NCBI RefSeq assembly: GCF_900496995.4
Contig: NC_044008.1
Coordinates: forward strand, 7,635,276 to 7,699,275
DNA: 64,000 bases
Direction of reading: 5' to 3'
DNA from: Aquila chrysaetos chrysaetos
Taxonomy: Eukaryota; Chordata; Aves; Accipitriformes; Accipitridae
The notes below the pieces were generated by a model that searched no databases, was not told the DNA's origin, and saw nothing but the letters and a program-made list of their open reading frames with translations. Of the stretch, positions 35,901-46,959 are shown one piece after another. The position numbers and the translations under genes are program-made. Positions within the stretch are counted from its first letter, which is position 1. Each line of letters starts with the position of its first letter.

Positions 35901-38400
35901 AGGTTTAATGCACTGAAACCACTTCCACTGTCATGTGGGGCTGGCATTGTGCTTTTGATACGAAAACTTTAACTTTGGTGTGATTATTTAATTTCTTGTG
36001 TTGTAAAACACATCTCACAGCATAGCTTTCCCCCCACCTCTCTCTGTTTTGACAAAGCAAAGTAAGTTTGTGCTATCGTCGGTTTTCCTTGCCTTGTTTT
36101 TCTCTTCTTCTTGCGTCTCATTAATACACAAGCAGTATTAAATAATAATGATGCCAGTAGTGGCCTCTGCTGTGCCTCGGTGTTTGCGCCTCGGTGTTTG
36201 CTTCTTTTTGCTTCAAGGAGAAGATGGTCCCTGTTTTTGTTTTCTGTCGCCAAACGAAGACTTTGCCTCTAACCTTTGATAAGGTGCTTTAATAGTCTCT
36301 GACGTGAGATTTTATCAAAAGTCTTGGCAAAAGCCAAATAAATGGTACCCGCCTCGTAGCTTCTATTAAATGCTTCCATCGTGTTTTCCGGCAGCTTAAG
36401 GAAGCGCGGTTTCCCCTGCCTTTTTGCAGGCTGTATTTATCCCGTGCTCCCTTTGCCCAGCTGCCCTCTCCCCAGCCCCGGTGGGCTAGGCTGGGCTGAG
36501 CACCCCTGCCCCTGCACCCAGGTGAGCATCCGCCGTGGAGGGAGCACCCGTGGGCAGGGGTCCTGACCGGGGCTCTGCAGTCCTGGCTGCTGCTCCAGCA
36601 CTGGCCCCTAACCAACCTGCACCGCCTACCAGTCAAACTGGGCGATGCTGCCCACGAGCGCTCGATGGGGTCCAGCTAGTCTCACCTGGACCCCATTTTC
36701 CAACGATTGCTGATGCGAGATGGGGAGGGCAGCGCGTACACGAATGCTGCTGGGGTCTTGGTGCTTCTTCTCCTCTTGCTGTGTGCCCGGCCAGGGGCTG
36801 CTGGCTGCTTTTGCACCAGCAGTTAAACACCATTGCTTTAAAGCTGCTCTAATCCTTCCCATAAAGAGACACCCTCGCAACGCCCATCTCTTCCTTGTCC
36901 CTTTTGCAGCGTTTCTTACCTTGCTCCTGCACTCGGCCACCCTGAAAGCCCCAAGGGAAAGTCCACTTCCCAGTTTCTACCTATTTATTTGCCCAGGCAC
37001 GTACACGGCTCATACAAACAGCCATCAGCCCTGGGCTGGGGTGGTGAGGGCTCTCCCCGTGGCGGGCAGGCTCAGTTGCAACTCGGATGGAAGCACGCCT
37101 GGCTCCAGGAGGCCTTGTGGGCAATTTGGGAAGGTGGCACTTTGCGGCTGAGACGTGCCTGTGTGCTCTGTGCTCTCCCACGGCCTCTTGCAAGAGCTGC
37201 TTGCAGTGTTAGGAGTGGCTTCTGCTGAATGCCCTTTGGCCTTACCTACATCTCTCCAAAATTGTATTAGATTTGGTGTTCCCACCCCCTGCCTTTGCTG
37301 TCTCAACCTGTTTGACATCCTCGCCGTATCACACCTGGGGAACATTTCATTGACCCCCCCTACTTCTGCCAGGCTGGGGCAGCAGACACTGCAGAGCTGC
37401 TCTTCGTTACTGGCCATTTGGTCACCACATGGAAAATAAAACAAGTGCGTGGGGCTGGGCGATGCAGCAGCCTCTGCCGCACTCCCTGCAGTGCAACTGC
37501 CCAGCCTACACGATCCACCTCCTTCCCCCTCCGGCCCCGAAAATTCACCCGTACCCATGACCTCTGCTTCGGTGGGCAAGCCTCGTGCCTTGCTTTGCCC
37601 GCTAGCACGCTCCTTGTGTCCTTCACCCTTCGTAGGGCTTCCTTTCCTCAAGCCACATCCCACCACGCTGAGCATGAGCATCCCCAAAAATTTGCCGTTC
37701 CCCCATGCCAAAAAAGCTTTGGCAGGGACGTGCCCTGGGGAGAGCCGCTCCTGCAATGTGGATGGTACCGGCACGACCCCGTTATCACCATCGTGGGGCT
37801 GCTTTGGCCCCGCGCACAGCCCATACACCCTGTGTTTTTCTGCGCCGAGATCCTTTCCAAGGCTTGAGCCTATAAATAATCCAGGAGCTTCACCTCCTGC
37901 CTGGCTTCGCGCGCCACTACCCAGCTTTGTTTCAGAAAGGGCTGTGCGATCCTGCCAGCCAGACCTGCAGCCACCCGATACAGGCTCCTTTGGGATGAGC
38001 CTCCAACACTGACTTCCCAAATTACCGTCTGGAGCGATGGGTGCAGCCGAGCTGAGCCAGCAATCCTATTCCAGCTGCTGGCACTCACCGAAACATCTGC
38101 CTCGCCTGCGTCGTGCTTGTTGATGGAGCTGTGAGCAGCTCCCGGCACGTCATTTGGGAATATAAATTGAGTTCCTCCGAGCTGGAACCACCTGCTTCAG
38201 ATAATTTCTTTGGCAAGGAGTCTTCTTACTTACTCTCCATCCAGGATTTTTCTGCCTCCCACCACTGCCAGCCCTACCCAGTAGCTGGGGGGGGGGTTGG
38301 TACGGATGAGTGGGAGTTTAGGTGGACCCGTGGGGCAAATGCTGTCCTGCTGCCAGAGCACAACAGAAGGCAAATGTGCTGTTTAAACCATATAACCGTA
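33000..38400. other. Intergenic 5' flank, unique sequence
   Basis: GC content rises away from the gene. It contains one short ancient LINE scrap (36277-36347) and a perfect 14-bp tandem duplication (36174-36201, GCCTCGGTGTTTGC twice). A 331-codon minus-strand ORF (37025-38020) opens with TTG, has low-complexity composition and no recognisable domain, so I do not call it a gene. Confidence 0.5.
36277..36347 (-). mobile_element. Ancient LINE reverse-transcriptase fragment
   Basis: On the minus strand the frame reads TIYLAFAKTFDKIS followed by RQRLLKHLI. This matches the widespread non-LTR reverse-transcriptase motif of the type YLDFxKAFDxVSH in CR1/L2/L3 elements. Only this motif-sized piece is recognisable, and its frame is still open. 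Confidence 0.6.
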
Positions 38401-38648
38401 CAATCATAGACTGGTTTGGGTTGGAAGGGACCTTTAAAGTTCATCTAGTTCCAACCCCCCTGCCATGGGCAGGGACACCTTCCACCAGACCAGGTTGCTC
38501 AAAGCCCCATCCGACCTGGCCTTGAACACTTCCAGGGATGGAGCATCCACAGCTTCTCTGGGCAACCTGTTCCTGTGTCCCACCACCTTCATCATAAAAA
38601 ACTTCTTATGTCCAATCTAAATCTATCCTCTTTCAGCTTAAAATACCT
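38401..38648 (-). mobile_element. CR1 LINE 3' fragment
   Basis: The plus strand begins AATCATAGACTGGTTTGGG then TTGGAAGGGACC, the reverse complement of the CR1 3' tail. It continues through AGGTTGCTCAAAGCCCCATC and CACAGCTTCTCTGGGCAACC. It is strongly 5'-truncated, as is usual for CR1. Confidence 0.93.
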
Positions 38649-40842
38649 CTCAGACCCCCCGGCAGGACTGATGCAGAGGGGCTGGGGCTTCATCCAGAGG
38701 AGTTTGCCCAAGTCCCATCAAGATGAAGATGGGATGCGCTCCTCTCCTCCATCAACGATGAGCTGAACAGCCTCAGCTTGGACTCCGTCTTGCTTTGGGT
38801 GCTTCGTTTTTTGAGGTGCCAGGCACTTGTTGATGCCGAACTGAGGCTAGTTGGATGTATGAGCAAAGAAACGAGCAACTCCCAGGGCAAACTGGTGCCT
38901 GTTGCCAGGAGCAAAACGACCTCAGCAATCCTGCCTGCTTAGCCTGCTGGAAACCAGGGTGGTGGTGGTGGGTGCTGCTGCCCCCAGCTTCCCTTTCCCC
39001 TCCGTAGGGTGACATGCAGCCCTCCAGGTCTGTCCCTGCCTCTGCTCCCTCTTCTGACCCAGCAGTATCCATTAGACGAGCATCTAATTACGACCCATTA
39101 AACACACCTGAATTGTTGGCTGCCAAAGCAGAGCTGAATCCCACCCTGGGATCGTGCCAACCGGGCACCTGAAACTTGAGCAAATGGGGAAAAGCAGGTT
39201 TATACACCCAGTTCCTCCGTTGGGAAATAGGTGTAACGTCAGCAAAGTGCTCTCAGGGCTGCAGGCGAGGTGCCCCGAAAGAGGCCACGTGTGCTTGATG
39301 CAACCGCTTGTCTCTGCAGGGATCACCACTGTGCAATAGTGTGTTTTTCCCTTTGGAAAAGCGAAAATAAACCAAACCCAAACCCCTAAGCAGGGTTTTG
39401 GTGGTTTGCTCTCCTTGAGGGGTTGAATGTGAGCGTGTTGCCATAACAATCTCACAGCAGAGGAGGAACCTAAACATCTCTCTTGCATCCAGTCCAGCTA
39501 GCTGGGGGGAAGCGAGGTTTACTGAGCCGAGCCCGCAGGTTAGCAACTCCCCCGAGAAACTCCTGGAAAGCACCCGATTTACATGCAGAGGGAGAGATGC
39601 AAAGGCTGTTTCACGGGGATGATGGGTGAAGCTGCCGGGAGGTGAGACCCCTCCGGTGGGGCCGGACCTCCCACCGTCCTGGGACATGGGGGTGGATGGA
39701 GGCGGGTGTCGGGGCTCCCTGCAGCCTCTGCACCCCCAAATGCAGCCCTGCACTCAGCAGGCATGCCCGGCGCCGGTGGGAAGTGCTGTTATGTGGTGGT
39801 CTGCATCCTTCTACGGGGCTTTTTTCCAGCATTTTAAAGAAAAAAACCCCACCAAAACACACAGGGAGAGCAATGATCACGCTGTTAAATCTTCCCATTT
39901 CTCCATTTCTTTTGCACCCCCTGCATCCCATTCCCTGCCCTCCCCCCCACCTCCCACCCCTGCAGCCAATTCCAAATGTATTTTCACAGGATTTGTGCCC
40001 AGGGTTGGTGTTATTGGCATTAAGTAAACTCTCCACGGCAGCATCCACCTTTGCAGGACCTCACGCTCGGGCAGTGGGATAAGCCCATGGAAAGGGGCGA
40101 ACGCTCAGGACAGCCTGGGAGTCCCTGGGGGTAGACGTGCCTCTGGGTGAAGTATTTTCCCATGCAGATGGGAAAGCAAAGCCAGCTGACGGGCAGTGCT
40201 TGAGGGAAAGCAGCAAAGCGAAAACCAGCAAACAACCCCAGCGCCGGCTGCTTTGATTTCCAGAAATGCAATTAACACCCGCCCCGATGCAGCTCCGTGC
40301 TGGAGAATGAACCAGTGGGAAAAAGCCAATCTTCCCAAATGCAAAGCGTTGCCCCAAGCCCCATCCGCCGCTTGCTCAAGTGATGCCTGTGGAGTCCAAG
40401 GAGTCACTGCAGAGCCAAGTCTGAGTGTTGTTTTTAACTCAGTTATTTGATTTAATCCAAGCTATAGAGCCAAACCTTGCTATGACTAATATTCTTAGCA
40501 CTATCCATATGTCCTACGGTGTAACTAATGGGTCAGGGAATACATGTGGGCTCCAAAACAGTGGATTTTCCCCCTTTTGGGGAGGGTTGGTTTAATCTGG
40601 GTAGCTCTGCAAAAGCTGCTGTGAATGTCAGAGGGCAAGGAGTGGATGTGGGATGGGTGGGCTGCAGCAGAGAAACACAGGGGGCTGCTGGCAGGTCTCC
40701 TTGTGCCACTTAAACTGTCACCAAACATCAGCCTCACGTGCACCTCCTGACACTCAGCAGATAGCACCAGGGACACAGCAGTGAACCCACCCCAGTCTTA
40801 CCAGTTTGGACAAAGACTATAGGCACTGGAATGGCTCTTGCC

Positions 40843-41058
40843 CATAGAACAGTTTGGGTTGGAAGGGACTTTTAAAGGTCATTTAGTCCATCCCGTCCTG
40901 CCATGAGCAGGGACATCTTCAACTAGACCAGGTTGCTCAAAGCCCCATCCAACCTGACCCCGAACACTGCCAGGGATGGGGCATCCACAGCTTCTCTGGG
41001 CAACCTGTGCCAGCGCCTCACCACCCTCACAGTGAAGAATTTCTTCCTTATAACTAGT
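40843..41058 (-). mobile_element. CR1 LINE 3' fragment
   Basis: The CR1 3' blocks occur in the same order and orientation as at 38.4 kb: CATAGAACAGTTTGGGTTGG, ACCAGGTTGCTCAAAGCCCC, CAGCTTCTCTGGGCAACC, and an end at AAGAATTTCTTCC. The copy is truncated after about 215 bp. Confidence 0.93.
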
Positions 41059-42757
41059 CTATCGTGCCCAAGGTGATCTTGGCGGTGCATAACACAGGCA
41101 GGGCAGGGTGGTCCTGCACAGCTGGTGGTGCCGTCTTGCGTTGCATCCCCAGCATCCCACCCGGGGGGACCATTGGCATGACTGGGATGAGTGGGGTTCG
41201 CTCCAAGGGACTCCCCACTGCCAGAAGACCGCTGCAATGCTCATGACATAGAGTCCAAATATCCGTGTTGAGTGAGTTGGCCGCTCTTAGAAGCAAAGAT
41301 AATATTTTAGAGGTGATCTCCTTGAACAGGTGATGATATTCCAGCGAGTTATAGACCGAGGAGGCAGAGTTCAGGGTAGAAAATTGCTTTTAAGTTCATC
41401 CATTTAAGATATCCACGTTAGTTTTGCTTCTAAAACTTCCCGAGTGTGAGCAAGAATCACCTCGCCCACCCACGCTCACTAAATATTTAGTCATTTTTAA
41501 CAAGTTAAACAAAGCCCTTTGATTGGATTTATGCTAATGGCTCCTCCGTAGGCATTTCTGATTCATTTACATTTCATTTTAAAATTGCCTGTGTACACTG
41601 CTGATTCTCACCAACACCATTAGCAGATAAAAGGAACAAGTAACGGGTCACAGACGCCACAAGATGGCAATAGTTGAAGAGCAATTTGTTTCTGGAGGAA
41701 GAGATCTGGGGTTCGCCAGCAAACCATCTCTGGAAGGGCACCGCGCTGGCTGTGCATTAACCTTTGCACTTGCAGAGGGGATTGCGTCGAAAGAAAGCAA
41801 AGGAGTTAGTGCGTGGGGTGGGTGGGTTCGTCTTCCCCGACGGAGACAGGGATGGAGGAGGACGGAGACGTGAGAGTTGTTCAAGGTCGGCTCAGCAGTG
41901 TCCCGCCTCCCAGTTTCGGGAAGCAAAACTTGCAGCGTGAAACACAGGCGCGGTTTGCACGCCCAGAGATGGAGCCTCTGAGTCCTGGCCATGGGTGCAA
42001 ATGTTGGGTTTTCTTGGGTCTGAGCCTCTTGGGTGGGTGGCAGCCAGGCACGCCGCTGTGCCGACATCCTACATGCGTCTACCAACACATGATTTGTGGG
42101 GTCAGGAGAAGAGGTCTCAGCCCCACAGCACCCCTAGACCCAACAAGGAGGGGGTTGCAGTGGATAGGAGCATCTCTGACTCCGTGACAGGGCTAAGGCC
42201 CTGGGCGAGACAGGCTGCTACCTGATTACTCTTCAAAAAATGTTAGATTCTATATGACCTACAATCTGCAGTGATGGGGTTCAGGACTTCTGTAAGGCCT
42301 TTGATATGGTCACCCCCAACACTTTTGCCTCTAAATTGGAGAGATATGGGTTTGATGGATGGGCTGTCAGACGAATAAGGAATTGGCTGGATGGCCATGT
42401 CCAAAGAGTTGCAGTCAACATTTCAATGTCCAAGTGGAAACCAGTAACGAGTGGTGTCCCTCAAGTACTGGCACCCGTACTAGTTAATATCTTCATCAAT
42501 GACATAGACAGTGGTTTCTAGTGCACTCTCAGCAAATCTGCAGATGACACCAAGCTGAGCTGTGCAGTTGATTTGCTTGAGGGAAGGGATGCCATCCAGA
42601 GGGATCTTGGCAGGCTGAAGGGGTGGATCCATATGAACCTCCTGAAGTTCAACAAGGCCAAGTTCAAGGTTCTGCACCTGCGCTGGGGCAACCTCCAGTA
42701 TCAATGCAGACTAGGGGATGAATGGATTGAGAGCAGCCCTGCCGAGAAGGACTTGGG

Positions 42758-42786
42758 GATGGATGGATGGATAGATGGATGGATGA
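42758..42786. repeat. (GGAT)n microsatellite inside the CR1
   Basis: About seven GGAT units, one altered to AGAT, replace the CR1 sequence that normally reads GGTGTTGGTGGATGAAAAGC. It appears to have expanded from the GGTGGATG already present in the element. Confidence 0.85.
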
Positions 42787-43308
42787 AAAGCTGGACATGA
42801 GCCGGCAATGTGAACTCACCGGCCAGAAAGCCAACCATATCCTGGGCTGCCTCACAAAAAATGTGGCCAGCAGGTCGAGGGAGGTGATTCTGCCCCTCTA
42901 CTCTGCTGTGGTGAGACCCCCCCTGCAGTACTGCATCCAGCTCTGGGGTCCTCAGTATGAGGAAGACATGGACCTGTTGGAGCGGGTCCAGAGGAGGCCA
43001 CAAAAATGATCAGAGGGCTGGAGCACCTCTGCTATGAGGACAGGCTGAGAGAGTTGGGGTTGTTCAGCCTGGAGAAGAGAAAGCTACAAGGATAACTTAT
43101 TGAGGCCTTTCAGTATATAAAGGGAGCTTATAAGAAAAACCGAGAGAAGCTTTTTACCGGGGCCTGTAGTGACAGGACAAGGGGCAGCAGTTTTAAACTG
43201 AAGGAGGATGGATTTAGACTGGACATAAGGAAGAAATGATGAGACACTGACACAGGTTGCCCGGAGAAGCTGTGGATGCCCCATCCCTGGAAGTGTTCAA
43301 GGCCAGCT

Positions 43309-43918
43309 TGTTGTCCCACAAGCGGGGTTCAATACCCGGTATGCAATAAGCCAATCTTACACACAGAGCCGAGATATTTATTTATGTCATGTTTGCGCAA
43401 AGATGGGTGCTAGGTGATAATTCCACAAAGCTGGCACACCACACCAAAGAACTACAACATGTTTATTCTGTTACATGATTAGTAAAAACCCGCCTAAATT
43501 TGCGTTCATTGGTTGGTAGTCGCCATCTCATGTACTATTGATTAGTTATGTTTAAATTAGCCTCGCTTGCTATGTAAATTAGCAAGCATGGTCCTTGCAG
43601 GTGTGTGTGGGGCAAGTCTTTCCAGTCTTGAACTGAGTCGGTGGTTGAGATCTCCCCCTGCCACCTTTCCCTTTCCCCCAGTTCGTGCTTCTTTGGCAAT
43701 CATCTGGCTTTTGGAGCCTTCTGGAGCAGGAAGTTTCCTTTTTATCAGTCTTTAGCTCCTTCTTCAAGGGTATAGTTGTTAGCAAAGCACGTATCGTTTA
43801 TACAAAGTAACCAGGCCTACATAGTGAAACTATTGAGTAATGGTCCTCCTTAAAGGACAATGCATCTTATTTAACCTAAATTAAGCAGGTTAGGCCGTAA
43901 CTCAAACATATGACCACA
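43309..43918 (-). mobile_element. Solo endogenous-retrovirus LTR inserted in a CR1
   Basis: The 610-bp insertion interrupts CR1 sequence that resumes on the other side. Read on the minus strand it begins TGTGGTCATATG and ends GGGACAACA (TG...CA ends), contains AATAAA sites near 43460 and 43380, and ends with ACCGGGTATTGAACCCCGC. The flanks AGCT (43305-43308) and AGGT (43919-43922) may be an imperfect target-site duplication. No internal viral genes are present. Family not identified. Confidence 0.75.
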
Positions 43919-44038
43919 AGGTTGCACAGGGCTTTGAGCAACCTGATCTAGTGGAAGGTGTCCCTGCCCATCGCAGGGGGTTGGACTAGATGGTCTTTAA
44001 AAGGTCCCTTCTAACCCAAACCTTTCTGTGATTCCGTG

Positions 44039-46379
44039 CCCTGGCCCTGGCTGTGGTAGTGAAGCTGATGACCTTTCTGCTCGTGAAAAAGACGTGCTCA
44101 CCACGTGAAACGCTGTGAACGGTAATGCAGAGCCCAGCGTTGGGCGTGCAGGAGAGAGGTATGTGCCCCTTCAGTGGTCTCCATTCTCCCCAAGCAGCTC
44201 CGTCTCCTCCAGGGCTGGAGCTAACCTGGCACTGCTGAGCAGCAAAGCTGCAGGCTGAGACCTCGGCAATGTCCTCCTCGAAGTGAAATCCCTCCCCAGC
44301 TCGAGCCCTCACCTTCCCTCTGTTCAGCATTTTTGGTTTTCTGCCCGGCACAAAAAGAAGTGCAATGGTTTGGCTCAGAGCAGGAAGGGTGTAAACCTTG
44401 GCCATGAACCTGGGCTTCCCACCTGAACAACAACAAGTGGAGTTACCAGAAGCTCTCCAAAAGCAATCCCCAGCTATAAGAGATTTTATTCTGGAGAAAG
44501 CATCCACCTCTGTTCCTTAAAGTGAATCCTGGCTTGCATGGAAAGCCCGGGAGCCTGGGATGAGGTCTGTGGCTGTGGCTTCCCCGGGTTGGCAGCACCT
44601 CCTGCTCCTGCCTGCAGCTCCTCTGGAGGACAGATGTGTCATGGATGGAGCAAGAAAAATGTGTCTGTCATCCTCGCTGCAGGTCCATCACACCTGCAGG
44701 TACAGCTTCAGCCTGGGCTTTTCCCTGCCATCCCGAAGGGGCATCCCCTCTGCTGCGGGGAGCGATGGGGAAAGGGAGAACGTTGCCGCAGAGCAAGAGA
44801 TGGAAATAAAAACCAAGGGAGAGGCGAGACAGCCTGGGGAAGGAGGAGGTCCTCACTGAGTGACCCTGGCCACAGGGCTGGATGGAGGCCCCAGGGATGC
44901 CATCCGACTGGGATGGGTGCTGGGAGCCTGCACGTGGGTGACTTGTAGCCGAGGCAGGAGTCTCTGCTGCTCTAAGGCTTCCCCAAGGGGACATTAAATG
45001 AGAGATGGGGGATGATCCAACGCGCTCGGTGAAGGGCAGCGAAGGAACCATGCGGGAGCTCATTGCTGTAATAAATGTTGAATGCAAAAATCTATGTTAA
45101 TGCACTGGGGTTTGGCACACTTTATGCTCTCCAGGTGATGAAGCCAGGAAGGTGATGCCCTGATGAGCAGAGGAGCCAGGAAATGATGGAGGTCTTGCAG
45201 CAGCACCCAAAACTCCACCTCTGTGGGATGCAGCCACCGTGTCCTGGCTCCTCTGCCTGTGGACCGCCAGCACCTGGGTGTTCAGGGTGGCCATGGGCTG
45301 CTCACCAGTCTCTGTCTGTGTTTTAGCCCCAGGGGAAGAAGTGAAGGGCAGCAGCATGCCCAAGCAGGGCGGCTCTCCACGGGGTCGGATCATGTGCGGT
45401 ACCCTGGACCAGAGGGACGGAAAGGATGGATGCGTTGCGAGTCGTCGGGTGACACCAATGCTGTCCTGTTGCCCAGCCAGACCTGGAGTGGTGGATGGGC
45501 AAATTTTATGCAGGCAAAGGGTGTTTCTAACCCTGAGGCAAACCCCATTCCCTGCAGGGTGTCCAGCCCAGTCTGGCTGCCCTTGGCTCTCCCCACAGCA
45601 TCAGCCCAGTAAGGGCAGGGTGGATGGAGAGGTAGGAAGCAGATACCCCACTGGTGCTGCCAGCATCGGGCAAGGCAACGCGCGCTCCAGGGAGATGGAG
45701 GTCTGCGGGCTTTGGGGACGGAGCCGTCACCAGGAAAAAAGTCAAGAAAAGCGAGGGTGGATGGTATCACCGTCCTCACCAGCCAAAAAGCAGGTCGGAT
45801 GCTGCAGGCAGGACCCGGCACCGCCGTCCTGCAGCAGCGGGAGGCAGAGATGTGGCAGAGCGGAGAGCTGGGGTCCGAATGCACGTGCAGGACCTCAGGG
45901 AAAGGGAAATCAGAAGGGAGCGGAGGTCCAGCTAAGACCAGACCAGTTTACACACGTCCCCTGTGCCGTGATGAATGGAGCCGTGAGATACAGTTGGTGA
46001 GTCCTGAAATCTCTCGGGATTAAATGATTACATTAATCTTTGCTTTCTCTAAGCCGTGGTAATGGCAATAGCCACATGCTGGTTCCAGTCCAGATCCCTC
46101 TGTGCTAACTTCACGGCGACTCGTCGGGGAGCGGGCACGGGCTCACGGTGTCCTGACACACAAACGTCCCCCTCGCCCCCTCCAGCCCACACTCGCTTTC
46201 ACCTGGTGCCTCCGGGGCAGTGCCGGGCATGGGGCGAAAGCGGAGCAGGGATGCTGTGCGGTGGGAGTGTTGCTGCCAATGAGGTTTTTTTGGAAGTCTG
46301 GACTGGTTTCTTTTGCTGGAGTGCGGGACCTCCTCTCAGTGTGTGCAGTGCTGTCCATATGAGGGTTTGCTGAACCATC
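44039..46379. other. Intergenic, GC-rich unique sequence
   Basis: I see no gene or transposon. The 253-codon plus-strand ORF at 45239-46000 opens with GTG, not ATG, and has no domain or codon pattern to support it; overlapping ORFs in other frames show that the GC-rich composition is the cause. Confidence 0.5.
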
Positions 46380-46959
46380 TGTCCTGGTTTTGGCAGGGAT
46401 AGAGTTAATTTTCTTCCTGGTAGCTGGTATAGTGCTGTGTTTTGGGTTCAGTATGAGAGTAATGTTGATAACACACTGATGTTTTCAGTTGTTGCCAAGT
46501 AGTTTTTAGACTAAGTCAAGGACTTTTCAGTTTCTGATGCCCAGCCAGCGAGAAGGCTGGAGGGGGAGAAGAAGTTGGGAGGGGACACAGCCAGGACAGC
46601 TGACCCAAACTGGCCAAAGGGGTGTTCCAGACCATGTGATGTCGTACCCAGTATATAAACTGGGGGGAGTTGGCTAGGGGCGGATCGCTGCTCGGGAACT
46701 GACTGGGCATCGGTCGGCGAGTGGCGAGAAATTGCATTGTGCATCATTTGTTCTGTATATTCCAATCCTTTTATTACTATTGTCATTTTATTTTTATTGT
46801 TATTATTAGTTTCTTCCTTTCTGTTCTATTAAACTGTTCTTTTCTCAACCCATGAGTTTTACTTTTTTTTCCTATTCACTCCCCCATCCCACTGGGTGGT
46901 GGGGAAGTGAGTGAGCGGCTGCGTGGTGCTTAGTTGCTGGCTGGGGTTAAACCACGACA
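46380..46959 (+). mobile_element. Solo LTR of an avian endogenous retrovirus (ERVL-like)
   Basis: The 580-bp element starts TGTCCTGGTTTTGGCAGGG and ends GGTTAAACCACGACA (TG...CA). It resembles the abundant TguLTR5-type LTRs of neoavian birds, from memory. It keeps a TATA box (TATATAAA, 46652-46659) and a poly(A) signal ATTAAA near 46828. The flanks CCATC (46375-46379) and CCTTC (46960-46964) could be a 5-bp target-site duplication with one mismatch. There are no internal viral genes, so it is a solo LTR formed by recombination. Confidence 0.85.

Larger units (their letters stand above)
42283..44038 (+). mobile_element. CR1 LINE with reverse-transcriptase region, split by an LTR
   Basis: This copy is read on the plus strand. 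Visible RT blocks are [52 protein letters not shown] and SADDTKLS. The catalytic ADD is kept, but the usual F before it is S and an in-frame TAG precedes it at 42519-42521. The C-terminal CR1 block ([27 protein letters not shown]) follows, then the 3' tail ending TCTGTGATTCCGTG. A 610-bp LTR occupies 43309-43918, so the CR1 parts are 42283-43308 and 43919-44038. A GGAT microsatellite sits inside. The element is dead. Confidence 0.93.

Noticed and set aside
43325..43345. tRNA-like GGGGTTCAATACCC block
   Set aside because: It resembles a T-arm but there is no acceptor stem, D-arm or anticodon arm around it, and it lies at the end of the LTR.
45239..46000. 253-codon plus-strand ORF
   Set aside because: It opens with GTG and shows no domain; overlapping open frames of similar length exist on both strands in this GC-rich patch.
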